Shown: piece by piece, positions 57,134-64,000 of the stretch
Position numbering within the stretch: position 1 is the stretch's first letter
Layout: the number at the start of each line of letters is the position of its first letter
Source: Streptomyces lasiicapitis
GTDB taxonomy: Bacteria > Actinomycetota > Actinomycetes > Streptomycetales > Streptomycetaceae
Direction of reading: 5' to 3'
Length of the DNA stretch: 64,000 nucleotides
Assembly (NCBI RefSeq): GCF_014646335.1
Contig: NZ_BMNG01000012.1
Location: 330,809 to 394,808 of the forward strand
The notes under the pieces: model-generated
Databases searched by the model: none
What the model was told of the DNA's origin: nothing
What the model saw: the letters and a program-made list of their open reading frames with translations, nothing else
Made by a program: the position numbers and the translations under genes

Positions 57134-58441
57134 GTGCAGCCCTACTGGGAATTGACCTTCGACGCCGACGGAGACGTCGACGCCGCGCAGCGTGACCGGC
57201 TCCTCTCCGGAGCGGAGTCCGAACGCGTCACCGATCTGCTGGTGTTCGCGCACGGCTGGAACAACGACCAGCGGACGGCCAGGAACCTCTACCGGCGCTT
57301 CTTCGAGCCGTTCGACCGGCTCGCGGGCCCCGGGGTGCGCCTCGGCTACACCGGGATCCTGTGGCCCGCGATCCGCTTCCCCGACGAACCGATCCCCGAC
57401 TTCGAACCCATCGCGGCCCCGCCCGCCGGCCCCCGCGATCCGGGTGATCCCACCCTCGACGAGCCCACCCGCCGCCTCCTGGAAGTGGTGTTCCCCGGCC
57501 CGGCGAACGCGGCGCACATCGACCGCCTCGCCCAGCTCCTCCAGGAGCGCGCCGAAGTCCGCTCCCGCCTGGACGAGTTCGCGCGGCACGTCCGCGACCT
57601 GGTGGCCGTGCGCGAGTCGGGCCCGGCGCACGAGTTCGGCGACGACCTCGGCGCGGGCGAGCCCGCCATGCTCACCGACGACGCCGTCGAGGTCTGCGAG
57701 GTGTTCCTCGCCATGCTGGACGACATCGGGGCCACCGGGGGCACCGGGGCCACCGCCGGCCAGGAGCTCCTCGGAGGCCTGCGCAGGCGGCTGTGGAACG
57801 GCGCGAAGGAGCTGCTTCGGCAGGCCACGTACTACTCCATGAAGCGCCGGGCGGGCGCCATCGGCCAGTTGGGGCTCGGCGCGACCCTCGGGCTGCTCGC
57901 CCGTGACGTGCCGGACATCCGGGTGCATCTCGTCGGGCACAGCTTCGGCGCCCGTCTGGTGGCGTACGGACTGCGCGGCATGCCCGCCGGGGTGCGCTGC
58001 GTGAAGTCCGCGACGCTCCTCCAAGGGGCCTTCTCGCACTACGCGTTCAGCGCCCGGCTGCCGCACGACCGGTCGCGCGGGGGCGCGCTGCACGGGGTGC
58101 AGCGGCGCGTCGACGGGCCGCTGATGTGCTGCTACTCGCGCCACGACGACGCGCTCGGCAAGTTCTATCCGCTCGCCTCCAAGCTCGCCGGGGACTCCTC
58201 CAGTTTCCTCGGCCTGTGGGAGCGGTGGGGCGCCCTGGGCTTCGACGGGATCAAGGCCGTCGACGGTGCCCGGCGGGTCAAGCTCGGCGAAACGCTGCCC
58301 GCGCGGGGGTGCGTGAGCGTGGACACGGCGGCCGTGGTGCGGCGGGGCGGTCTGCCCGACGGCGCGCACAGCGACATCTGCCACGAGGAACTGGCACGTG
58401 CCGTGTGCGCCGCCGGCCGGATCGCCCGCGCCGCCCGGTGA
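57134..58441 (+). CDS. Alpha/beta-hydrolase-like protein of unknown substrate
   Basis: 435 residues. An oxyanion-hole-like LLVFAHGWNNDQRTARNLYR lies at about 35-54 and a serine-hydrolase elbow VHLVGHSFGARLVAYGLRG at about 265-283 (GHSFG). A later TLLQGAFSHYAFS, then MCCYSRHDDALGKFYPLASK (about 331-350), may supply the acidic and His residues. The middle (about 100-250) is a helical insert of unusual length, including YYSMKRRAGAIGQ. There is no signal peptide, so it is cytosolic. The start is uncertain: GTG at 57134 follows AGGACGA weakly, and the open frame upstream overlaps the terminator. It is convergent with the penicillin-acylase gene, 4 bp apart. Confidence 0.7.
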   Translation: MQPYWELTFDADGDVDAAQRDRLLSGAESERVTDLLVFAHGWNNDQRTARNLYRRFFEPFDRLAGPGVRLGYTGILWPAIRFPDEPIPDFEPIAAPPAGPRDPGDPTLDEPTRRLLEVVFPGPANAAHIDRLAQLLQERAEVRSRLDEFARHVRDLVAVRESGPAHEFGDDLGAGEPAMLTDDAVEVCEVFLAMLDDIGATGGTGATAGQELLGGLRRRLWNGAKELLRQATYYSMKRRAGAIGQLGLGATLGLLARDVPDIRVHLVGHSFGARLVAYGLRGMPAGVRCVKSATLLQGAFSHYAFSARLPHDRSRGGALHGVQRRVDGPLMCCYSRHDDALGKFYPLASKLAGDSSSFLGLWERWGALGFDGIKAVDGARRVKLGETLPARGCVSVDTAAVVRRGGLPDGAHSDICHEELARAVCAAGRIARAAR

Positions 58442-58445
58442 CGGC

Positions 58446-61310
58446 TCAGCGGTGCCGGGGGAACTCCACGACCTGCTGGTACGTCGGCCGGTTCTGCCAC
58501 TGCACGGCCCGGTGCGTGATGCCGCCGAGCGCGCGGTGGATCACGGCGTCCGCACACCACTGTTCGCCCGCCTTGCAGCTGGCGTCACCGGGATAGACCT
58601 CTGACGCGGGCTTGGCGACGGCCTGGCCGAGTGTCTTCAGGAGCGCGTCCCGGCAGGCGTCGAGCTTGCCGTCGCCACAGTACGCGGTCTTGGTCCAGCC
58701 CTCCACCGGCTGCCCGAGCACGGTCCGCAGGTCCTTGTCCGCGTAGCCCCACCAGCCGTACTGGAAGGCCGACCCGGCGTGCGCGCCGGTCGGTCCGTGC
58801 CCGGCCGACGGCGACTCGTCCACGCCGAGCTGCGCGGTCAGCGAGCCGTAGAGGTCCGGGCCGAGGCCGGGCTTGAACGCGGCCTCGACGAGCAGCGGCC
58901 ACCAGGCGTCCATGATGCGTACGGCGTCGGGGTGCGCGTAGGCGTGCGAGCCCTGCGCGGTCTCCTTGCGCTGCGACCCCGCCTTCCCCCACGCCTCCAA
59001 CTGCTGTACGGCCTTGGCGAGTTGGGGGTCGTCGATGGGCTTGCCCCGCACCACCTTCAGGAGCTCCGGCAGGACCTGTTCGCCGCGCAGGTCGGTGACG
59101 GCGGCCTCCGCCATGGCCTGGGTGAGGGAGGAGCGGGTGACGCCGCCCTTCTCGACGAGCTTCTTCACCCGGTCGTCCAGCAGGTCGCCGCGGTGCACGG
59201 CGCCCAGGCCGAAGCCGGAGGCGCTGAAGTCGTCGGCCTGCTTGTTGTTCCAGGAGATGTAGTAGTCCTGGTTGACGGAGTTCGGGTGCTCGGCGGACGG
59301 CGTCCGCGCCGAGGTGTTGTCCTTCGGGTCGAAGTCCCGCCACTCATAGGACTGTTGGGCCTTCACGGGGAACGACGGGTCGATGTCCTTCGCGCGCTCG
59401 GGGTTGGCGCCGCTGTTGTAGTACGCGGTGTCGCGCGAGTCCGCGTAGAACCAGTTGAAGGCGTACGAGATGTGCTCGGCCGCCTTCTTGAAGGTCGCCG
59501 CGTCCTTGACGTACGAAGGATCGTTGAGCATCTGGAAGCCGATGATCGAGTCGGCCTCGTGCCGGTAGGTGGACCGCAGCGAGACGTACGCGACGGGCTT
59601 GCCGTCGATGGTCGCCCGGTGCGTGACGATGCCGTAGTTCGTGCGGAAGACCTGCATGCGGTAGGAGCCCGCCGCCGTGGAGTCGGCGAGCGTGGGCTTC
59701 CAGGCGTTCTTGCGCTCCAGCTTGTCCATCGGGGTGCAGGTGCCGCGGTAGAGGTAGTGGGTCGCGTCCTTGCCCGGGGTCCCGCCGCCGGGCGCGCACA
59801 GCTCCACGGCGTACGTGTCCGTGATGTCCTGGCCCGCGGACGTCGCCGACCACGCGTAGTCCTGGCCGCGGCCGAGCTGGACGTACATGCCGACGCCGGC
59901 GAAGGAGACGCCGCGCGCGCTGATGCCGGGGCCCTGGAGCTCCTGCTGCATCAGGAGCTGCGGCGCGAAGTAGCCGGTCTGCGGCCCGAACACGGCCACG
60001 GGGTTGCCACTCGCGGTGTGCTTGCCGGAGACGACCAGGGCATTTGACATGCCCTTCTTGTTGGCGGGGTTGCCCGCGCCTGGGGTGCCGGGCGCGCCGC
60101 CGAACAGGTCGGCGGGCAGCACGCCGTCGTCGTACATGCCCTGCAGCGGCTTGAGCTTCCTGGGGGCCTTGACCGGGTCCTTCGGGGCTTTCGTCGGGTT
60201 CTTGGCGGTCGCCTTGGCGCCGCCCTCGCGGTCGTACACGAGCTGCTCGCGCTCCACCGACCCGGCGTCGGGAAGCGCGGTGCCGCGCGCCTTGTCCGGC
60301 TTGCCCGCGTACGGGAAGCTGCTGCCGTCGTGGATGGTCTGCACGGTCTCGGGGTCGTTGCGACTGCGGAAGGTCTCCCAGACCTCGGTGCCCTTCTCGA
60401 CGCCGTACTTCTGCTGCGCGGCGAGCAGCGAGAGCGCGGACTCGACCTCTCCCCCGCCGCCGTTGCCGAACAGGCCGCCGACCACCGAGGCGAGCGCGAT
60501 CATGTCGGTGACCTTGAAGGGCTGGATCTCGCCGACGTTGGTGATCGCGTCGATCTTGCCGGTGAGCACGTACTCACCGGGGAAGTAGCGGCCGTTCTTG
60601 GACTTCTCGCGGTAGGCGTTGAGGCCGTCGACGTAGGCCTGCGCGTCCTCCATGGCCCGCTGGCCGCGTTCGCCCTGCGTCGACTTGATGTACTCGACCT
60701 GCCGCTCCAGGTCCTGCTCGGTGTACGGGGCCTGCGGCCAGAACTGCTGCTCCAGGCCCTGGTTGGACGGGGCGCCGCCCGCGAACGGGGTCAGCTCGCC
60801 GCGGCCGATGTGCCGGAACAGGTCGATGAGCCACAGCCGGTCCTGCCCGGCGGCGAAGCCCGCGCCGAACTCGGTGCCGTAGCGCGTTGTGCCCTGGATG
60901 TGCGGGATGCCGTACTTCTTGTCACGGGTGATCGTGACGTCGTCGCGCGGCTTGGTGACGGAGGCGACCTGGTCGGGCTCCACGCCGAACGAGGCGTCGT
61001 TGAAGAACTCGGTGAGCTTGTCGTCGGTGAGCGAGGGGTAGCCGGACGACAGCGCGTCGTACGGGCCCAACTGGTCGTCGGCGTGCGCGGGCTGGGTGCC
61101 GAAGACGCGGTGGCTGAGGATCTCGGCGAGGGTGGCGTTGCCGTTCGCGCCGGGCGGCAGGATGTCCGCGCAGTTGTCGCCGCAGTAGTCGGTGACGGGT
61201 GGGGGTTCCGCGGCCGCGGCACCGGGTCCCGGCGCGAGCAGCAGGGAGGCCCCGAGAACCAGGGCCGCTGACGTGGTGAGGGTTCTGAGCCGTGCGATGC
61301 GTCGTCGCAT
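58446..61310 (-). CDS. Secreted penicillin acylase family protein (Ntn hydrolase)
   Basis: 954-residue precursor of an extracellular amidase that cleaves an N-acyl bond (beta-lactam, acyl-homoserine lactone or similar). The Sec signal is RRRIARLRTLTTSAALVLGA to GAAAA (about 1-34). The alpha-subunit region includes HIQGTTRYGTEFGAGFAAGQ and DRLWLIDLFRHIGRGEL. Autocleavage should expose S422 in KKGMSNALVVSGKHTASGNP as the nucleophile; the usual preceding Gly is Met here. The beta-subunit motifs VAVFGPQTGYFAPQLLMQQE and ISWNNKQADDFSASG follow. It is longer than typical family members because of a linker of about 100 residues (PKDPVKAPRKLKPLQG). The promoter is in the gap to the plus-strand Zn-ribbon gene. 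Confidence 0.9.
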   Translation of the reverse strand: MRRRIARLRTLTTSAALVLGASLLLAPGPGAAAAEPPPVTDYCGDNCADILPPGANGNATLAEILSHRVFGTQPAHADDQLGPYDALSSGYPSLTDDKLTEFFNDASFGVEPDQVASVTKPRDDVTITRDKKYGIPHIQGTTRYGTEFGAGFAAGQDRLWLIDLFRHIGRGELTPFAGGAPSNQGLEQQFWPQAPYTEQDLERQVEYIKSTQGERGQRAMEDAQAYVDGLNAYREKSKNGRYFPGEYVLTGKIDAITNVGEIQPFKVTDMIALASVVGGLFGNGGGGEVESALSLLAAQQKYGVEKGTEVWETFRSRNDPETVQTIHDGSSFPYAGKPDKARGTALPDAGSVEREQLVYDREGGAKATAKNPTKAPKDPVKAPRKLKPLQGMYDDGVLPADLFGGAPGTPGAGNPANKKGMSNALVVSGKHTASGNPVAVFGPQTGYFAPQLLMQQELQGPGISARGVSFAGVGMYVQLGRGQDYAWSATSAGQDITDTYAVELCAPGGGTPGKDATHYLYRGTCTPMDKLERKNAWKPTLADSTAAGSYRMQVFRTNYGIVTHRATIDGKPVAYVSLRSTYRHEADSIIGFQMLNDPSYVKDAATFKKAAEHISYAFNWFYADSRDTAYYNSGANPERAKDIDPSFPVKAQQSYEWRDFDPKDNTSARTPSAEHPNSVNQDYYISWNNKQADDFSASGFGLGAVHRGDLLDDRVKKLVEKGGVTRSSLTQAMAEAAVTDLRGEQVLPELLKVVRGKPIDDPQLAKAVQQLEAWGKAGSQRKETAQGSHAYAHPDAVRIMDAWWPLLVEAAFKPGLGPDLYGSLTAQLGVDESPSAGHGPTGAHAGSAFQYGWWGYADKDLRTVLGQPVEGWTKTAYCGDGKLDACRDALLKTLGQAVAKPASEVYPGDASCKAGEQWCADAVIHRALGGITHRAVQWQNRPTYQQVVEFPRHR

Positions 61311-61556
61311 AGGTGCTCCTCCGGAAGGCCGTCGCGGCGGAGGTTACTGTCGGGTTGCCGAACCCGAAAGATGAACAACAGTCGCCTTTTCACAACCGCC
61401 ACACGCATCTCCGCTGACCTGCGGGGAACGCGCTGATGGGAAGCCATCGAAAATCGGATGGCACCAAAACGTGAGTCGATACGTCTACTCGATGCCCCTT
61501 GGACGCCCCTCGGGTCCAGGGCGACGTCCGAGAACGTGTGACGGAGGTGCAGGGCG

Positions 61557-62165
61557 ATGGCCGGATTCCGGAGTCTCGCGAGACAGGTGCGCGATCCCCA
61601 CAGCGATCTGGCACTGCGGCGGTACTCACTGCGCAAGTGCCTGGAGAGATTCGCCCCTTATGGTCACCGGGCGACCTGGGACCACCTGTGCTCCCGCGCG
61701 GGTTTCGGTCCCGAGGACCGCTCGCCCGACCCGGCGCGGCTCGTGGCCGCGCTCGAAGAACTGGAGGCGGCCCGCGGCGTGTGGCTCGCCTACGAGGAGA
61801 GCTTCGCGCGGCGCCGCCGCAAGGAGAAGCACGACGGGCTCCGCCGCCCCGGCAGCGACCACGACTGGCACCGCTGCACCTGGGGCGGCTGCGGGGTCGC
61901 CTGGTGCGACGATCCCGGCGTGCACCCGTCCGCGCCGCTCGCCGACGTGCTGCGCAAACTCATCACCGCCCTCGAGCGGGAGCCCGGCGCCGCCTGCCCC
62001 GTGTGCGGCGACGCGGCCCTCGAATGGCGCTACGGCCTGGCGCACGAACCGTCGGCGGGCCCCGTCTGCACGAGCTGCGGCATCGTGGTCCCCGCCCCCG
62101 TCCTCACGCCCGAGGCGATGCGGCGGGCCCGGATGGGTCCGTCACGCGCGCTGATCTCGGCGTGA
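61557..62165 (+). CDS. Hypothetical protein with zinc-ribbon cysteines
   Basis: 202 residues, function not recognised. The helical N-terminus (SLARQVRDPHSDLALRRYSL, RKCLERFAPYGHRATWDHLC) precedes a cysteine/His-rich middle DHDWHRCTWGGCGVAWCDDP (about 101-120). The C-terminal zinc ribbon has AACPVCGDAALEW (about 144-156) and GPVCTSCGIVVPAP (about 167-180), a C-x2-C / C-x2-C pair. There is no signal peptide. The ATG at 61557 is preceded by GGAGGTGCAGGGCG. It might bind nucleic acid or act as a structural zinc protein; context (acylase divergent, hypothetical downstream) does not help. Confidence 0.72.
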   Translation: MAGFRSLARQVRDPHSDLALRRYSLRKCLERFAPYGHRATWDHLCSRAGFGPEDRSPDPARLVAALEELEAARGVWLAYEESFARRRRKEKHDGLRRPGSDHDWHRCTWGGCGVAWCDDPGVHPSAPLADVLRKLITALEREPGAACPVCGDAALEWRYGLAHEPSAGPVCTSCGIVVPAPVLTPEAMRRARMGPSRALISA

Positions 62166-62234
62166 GCCTGTCGCTGTGAGCCGGTCGCTGTGAACCGGTG
62201 TCGATGAGCAGGTCGCTGTGAGCCCGTCGTGCTC

Positions 62235-62753
62235 TCAGGGCCTGGCGACGTCCGTCTGTATGGCCAGTTTCAGCTCGGCCATCATCAGCGGCGCGGCGAT
62301 CTTCACGTCGCCCGGGCCGCGCGCGGATATCTTCAGGCCCACCGGGGTGCCCGGGTGCACGAACATCTGCCAGAGGTACGAGCGGTACTGCCCGCCGCGG
62401 GTGGGCACGGAGTCGGTGGTGGCCGTGGAGTCGTAGCCCGTCGACAGGTCCAGCGGATCGCGCACGAAGCGCGAGCGGTACTCCGTCGGCCGGTTGTCCG
62501 GCTCCCAGAAGACCAGCGCCGTCAGCGTGCCCCACCCGTCGTGGCTCGGCCAGATCAGCCCCGAGCGGGCGTCGGGGAACTTCGAAGGGCCGGTGCCGCC
62601 GTGGAACGGCTCGTGCATCCTCCAGGGGTCGTACGCCTCCTCGCCCGCGCCGTACGGAAAGCGCACGAGGTGGTACCCGTCCCTGTCGTACGTGATCTTC
62701 TGGCGTCCGCTGCGCGCGGCTTCCCACTTCAGCGAACAGATGGCGATGCTCAC
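62235..62753 (-). CDS. Hypothetical protein
   Basis: 172 residues, unrecognised. It starts at the GTG 62753 with GGGGGAG 5-6 bp upstream, giving SIAICSLKWEAARSGRQKIT. It contains YDRDGYHLVRFPYGAGEEAY, WPSHDGWGTLTALVFWEPDN and RSYLWQMFVHPGTPVGLKIS, which look like a compact beta-rich domain. The C-terminus is PLMMAELKLAIQTDVARP. There is no signal or membrane helix. It is divergent from the DUF849-like gene with a 28-bp gap, so the promoters must overlap the coding starts. Confidence 0.68.
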   Translation of the reverse strand: MSIAICSLKWEAARSGRQKITYDRDGYHLVRFPYGAGEEAYDPWRMHEPFHGGTGPSKFPDARSGLIWPSHDGWGTLTALVFWEPDNRPTEYRSRFVRDPLDLSTGYDSTATTDSVPTRGGQYRSYLWQMFVHPGTPVGLKISARGPGDVKIAAPLMMAELKLAIQTDVARP

Positions 62754-62781
62754 TCCGGCTCCCCCGTGCTGTGATGGACCG

Positions 62782-63483
62782 ATGCAGGTATGTCTGAACG
62801 GCGCCCGGGGCGCGAACGACGGCGCGGCCGTGCCGCTGTCGCCCGGCGCCCTGGCGACGTCGGCGGCCGGGGCCGTCGGCGCCGGCGCACTCGATGTCCA
62901 TGTACACCCCAAGTCCCCCTGCGGGGAAGACACATTGTCGCCAAGCGCGGTCGCGGCGACGCTGGACGCGCTGCGCGCCGCCGTCGCCGTACCGGTCGGC
63001 GTGACCACCGGCGCCTGGGCCGAACCAGACCCGGCGGCACGGGTCGCGCGGGTGCGCGCGTGGACCGTGCTGCCCGACCACGCGTCGGTCAACTGGCACG
63101 AACCGGGCGCGGAGGACGTGGCCCTCGCCCTCCTGGAGCGCGGCGTCGGGGTCGAGGCGGGCCTCTGGTCCGGCACGGACGGCGCCGAGCGGTTCGCCGC
63201 GTCGCCGCTCGGGCCGCGGGTCCTTCGGGTCCTCGCGGAGGTCACCGACCACGACCCCGCGACGGCCGAGGCGTCGGCGCGGGACCTGCTCGCGCGGATC
63301 GGCCGGGCGCACGGGCGTCCGGTGCTGCTGCACGGGGAGGAGGGCGGGACGTGGCCGGTGCTCGCGCTGGCGGGGCGCCTCGGGCTCGGGCGGCGGATCG
63401 GGCTTGAGGACACGCTGGCGCTGCCGGGCGGGGAGCGGGCGGGGTCGAACGCGGAGTTGGTGGCGGCGGGGCTCAGGCTGTGA
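62782..63483 (+). CDS. DUF849/BKACE-like protein (beta-keto acid cleavage enzyme type)
   Basis: 233-residue TIM-barrel protein resembling the 3-keto-5-aminohexanoate cleavage enzyme family, though shorter than the usual 270-300. It begins MQVCLNGARGANDGAAVPLS, with the family's NGAR motif near residue 6. The metal-binding pair is in ALDVHVHPKSPCGEDT (about 36-51), and the late strand VSVNWHEPG-like SVNWHEPGAEDVAL and PVLLHGEEGGTWPVL supply further candidates. The cleavage of a beta-keto acid with acetyl-CoA is inferred from the family only. The ATG at 62782 lacks a strong ribosome site. No partner genes of lysine fermentation are nearby. Confidence 0.78.
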   Translation: MQVCLNGARGANDGAAVPLSPGALATSAAGAVGAGALDVHVHPKSPCGEDTLSPSAVAATLDALRAAVAVPVGVTTGAWAEPDPAARVARVRAWTVLPDHASVNWHEPGAEDVALALLERGVGVEAGLWSGTDGAERFAASPLGPRVLRVLAEVTDHDPATAEASARDLLARIGRAHGRPVLLHGEEGGTWPVLALAGRLGLGRRIGLEDTLALPGGERAGSNAELVAAGLRL

Positions 63484-63600
63484 GCACGGGAAGGCGTGCG
63501 TGACCGTAGCAGACGGATATTCGGTGGTCAGCGCGTTTTCCCGGCGGGAAGGTTGGCGGCGATGAAACCCAACTGAGCTCGCACCAGCAGGAGTACGAAC

Positions 63601-64000
63601 ATGTCGACGCTGCGCGTCACCGCCGAAGTGCTGACCATCCACGGGCATCCCAACGCCGACGCCCTCGAACTGGCCCAGGTGGGCCTGTACCGAGCCGTCG
63701 TCGCCAAGGGCGCCTACCGCACCGGCGAGAGCGCCCTCTACATCCCGGAACAGGCCGTCCTGCCCGCCGACTTGATCGACGAGCTGGGCCTGACCGGGCG
63801 CCTCGCGGGCGGCAAGGCCGACCGGGTCAAGGCGGTGCGGCTGTGCGGCGAGCTGTCCCAGGGCATCGTGTGCCGGCCGCGCGCGCTGGCCGACGTGGAC
63901 CTGGCGCGGGCGGCGGACGACGGCACGGACTTCGCGGAGCGGCTCGGCATCACCAAGTGGGTGCCGCCGATACCGCCGACCATGAGCGGCGACGTGGAGT
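63601..64000 (+). CDS. RNA ligase (ATP), N-terminal part; 3' end outside window
   Basis: The first 133 codons of a DraRnl-type (Rnl5) ATP-dependent RNA ligase. The N-terminal domain, an OB-like module that precedes the nucleotidyltransferase domain in this family, is recognisable: LTIHGHPNADALELAQVGLY (about 12-31), AYRTGESALYIPEQAVLP and VKAVRLCGELSQGIVCRP (about 77-94). The segment LGITKWVPPIPPTMSGDVE at the edge leads into the ligase domain; the catalytic lysine motif lies beyond the window. ATG 63601 has CAGGAG about 8 bp upstream. RNA repair is the probable role. Confidence 0.87.
   Translation, partial: MSTLRVTAEVLTIHGHPNADALELAQVGLYRAVVAKGAYRTGESALYIPEQAVLPADLIDELGLTGRLAGGKADRVKAVRLCGELSQGIVCRPRALADVDLARAADDGTDFAERLGITKWVPPIPPTMSGDVE

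Overview
This window is a chromosomal segment of a Streptomyces. The evidence is very high GC with strong third-position bias, GTG starts and GTGA stop/start overlaps, the mycothiol gene mshC, F420/LLM-type oxidoreductases, and the adjacent chaplin genes chpC and chpH. Much of the gene order (glpD, PAC2 protein, mshC, SCO1664-type kinase-like protein, DUF3090, phosphomutase, CorA, ferritin-like, LLM, aldo/keto reductase, helicase-like protein, DUF5703, chpC, chpH, gluconate genes) follows, from memory, the S. coelicolor SCO1661-SCO1680 neighbourhood, with accessory genes inserted.

Layout. 1-7.4 kb: the end of glpD, then an accessory block of a luciferase-like oxidoreductase, a nucleoside phosphorylase with an amidohydrolase/deaminase, a soluble sulfite-oxidase-type molybdoenzyme with a flavin reductase, and a FadR-type regulator. 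7.5-11.6 kb: a PAC2 protein (at the position of ParJ), an intracellular-looking subtilase, and a glutamine-rich protein that shares a C-terminal domain with that subtilase. 11.7-18.4 kb: mshC and its conserved actinobacterial neighbours, CorA, a ferritin-like protein and an F420-type oxidoreductase. 18.6-23.7 kb: an aldo/keto reductase translationally coupled to a RecD2-like protein whose ATPase motifs look lost, plus two conserved hypotheticals. 23.9-26.7 kb: chpC, chpH and an M20 peptidase.

26.84-31.56 kb: tRNA-Leu(GAG) carries an integrated element of about 4.6 kb. Its serine-recombinase gene runs into the tRNA gene, a copy of the tRNA 3' end marks the far end, and the probable original tRNA terminator lies just beyond. 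The cargo is a WhiJ-like regulatory set: an XRE-DUF5753 regulator, a DUF6879 protein, a HATPase anti-sigma-like kinase and two small proteins.

31.7-46 kb: a large protein fusing a catalase-like domain to an alpha-dioxygenase-like haem peroxidase, YchJ and LtrA family proteins, a gluconate module (regulator, kinase, permease, paired operators), a membrane cytochrome b with a YedY-like molybdoenzyme, an amino-acid permease, and an FAD-binding dehydrogenase. 46-51.8 kb: a NUDIX hydrolase, two DUF202 proteins, a quinone reductase, a histidine-rich metal-binding protein, and the start of an acyl-CoA module. 49.4-55.1 kb: that module (phosphotransferase, acyl-CoA dehydrogenase, TetR, acyl-CoA synthetase, SDR) has matching palindromes in front of both of its transcription units. 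55.1-64 kb: a LysR regulator, a membrane protein, an alpha/beta-hydrolase-like protein, a secreted penicillin-acylase-family enzyme, small hypotheticals, a DUF849-like protein and the start of an RNA ligase.

Three copies of a long palindromic intergenic repeat follow genes at 2.7, 39.6 and 45.8 kb, and several perfect-stem terminators separate convergent genes. The strongest candidates for undescribed biology are the subtilase/Gln-rich pair, the catalase/dioxygenase fusion, the pseudo-RecD2 protein and the tRNA-Leu element.
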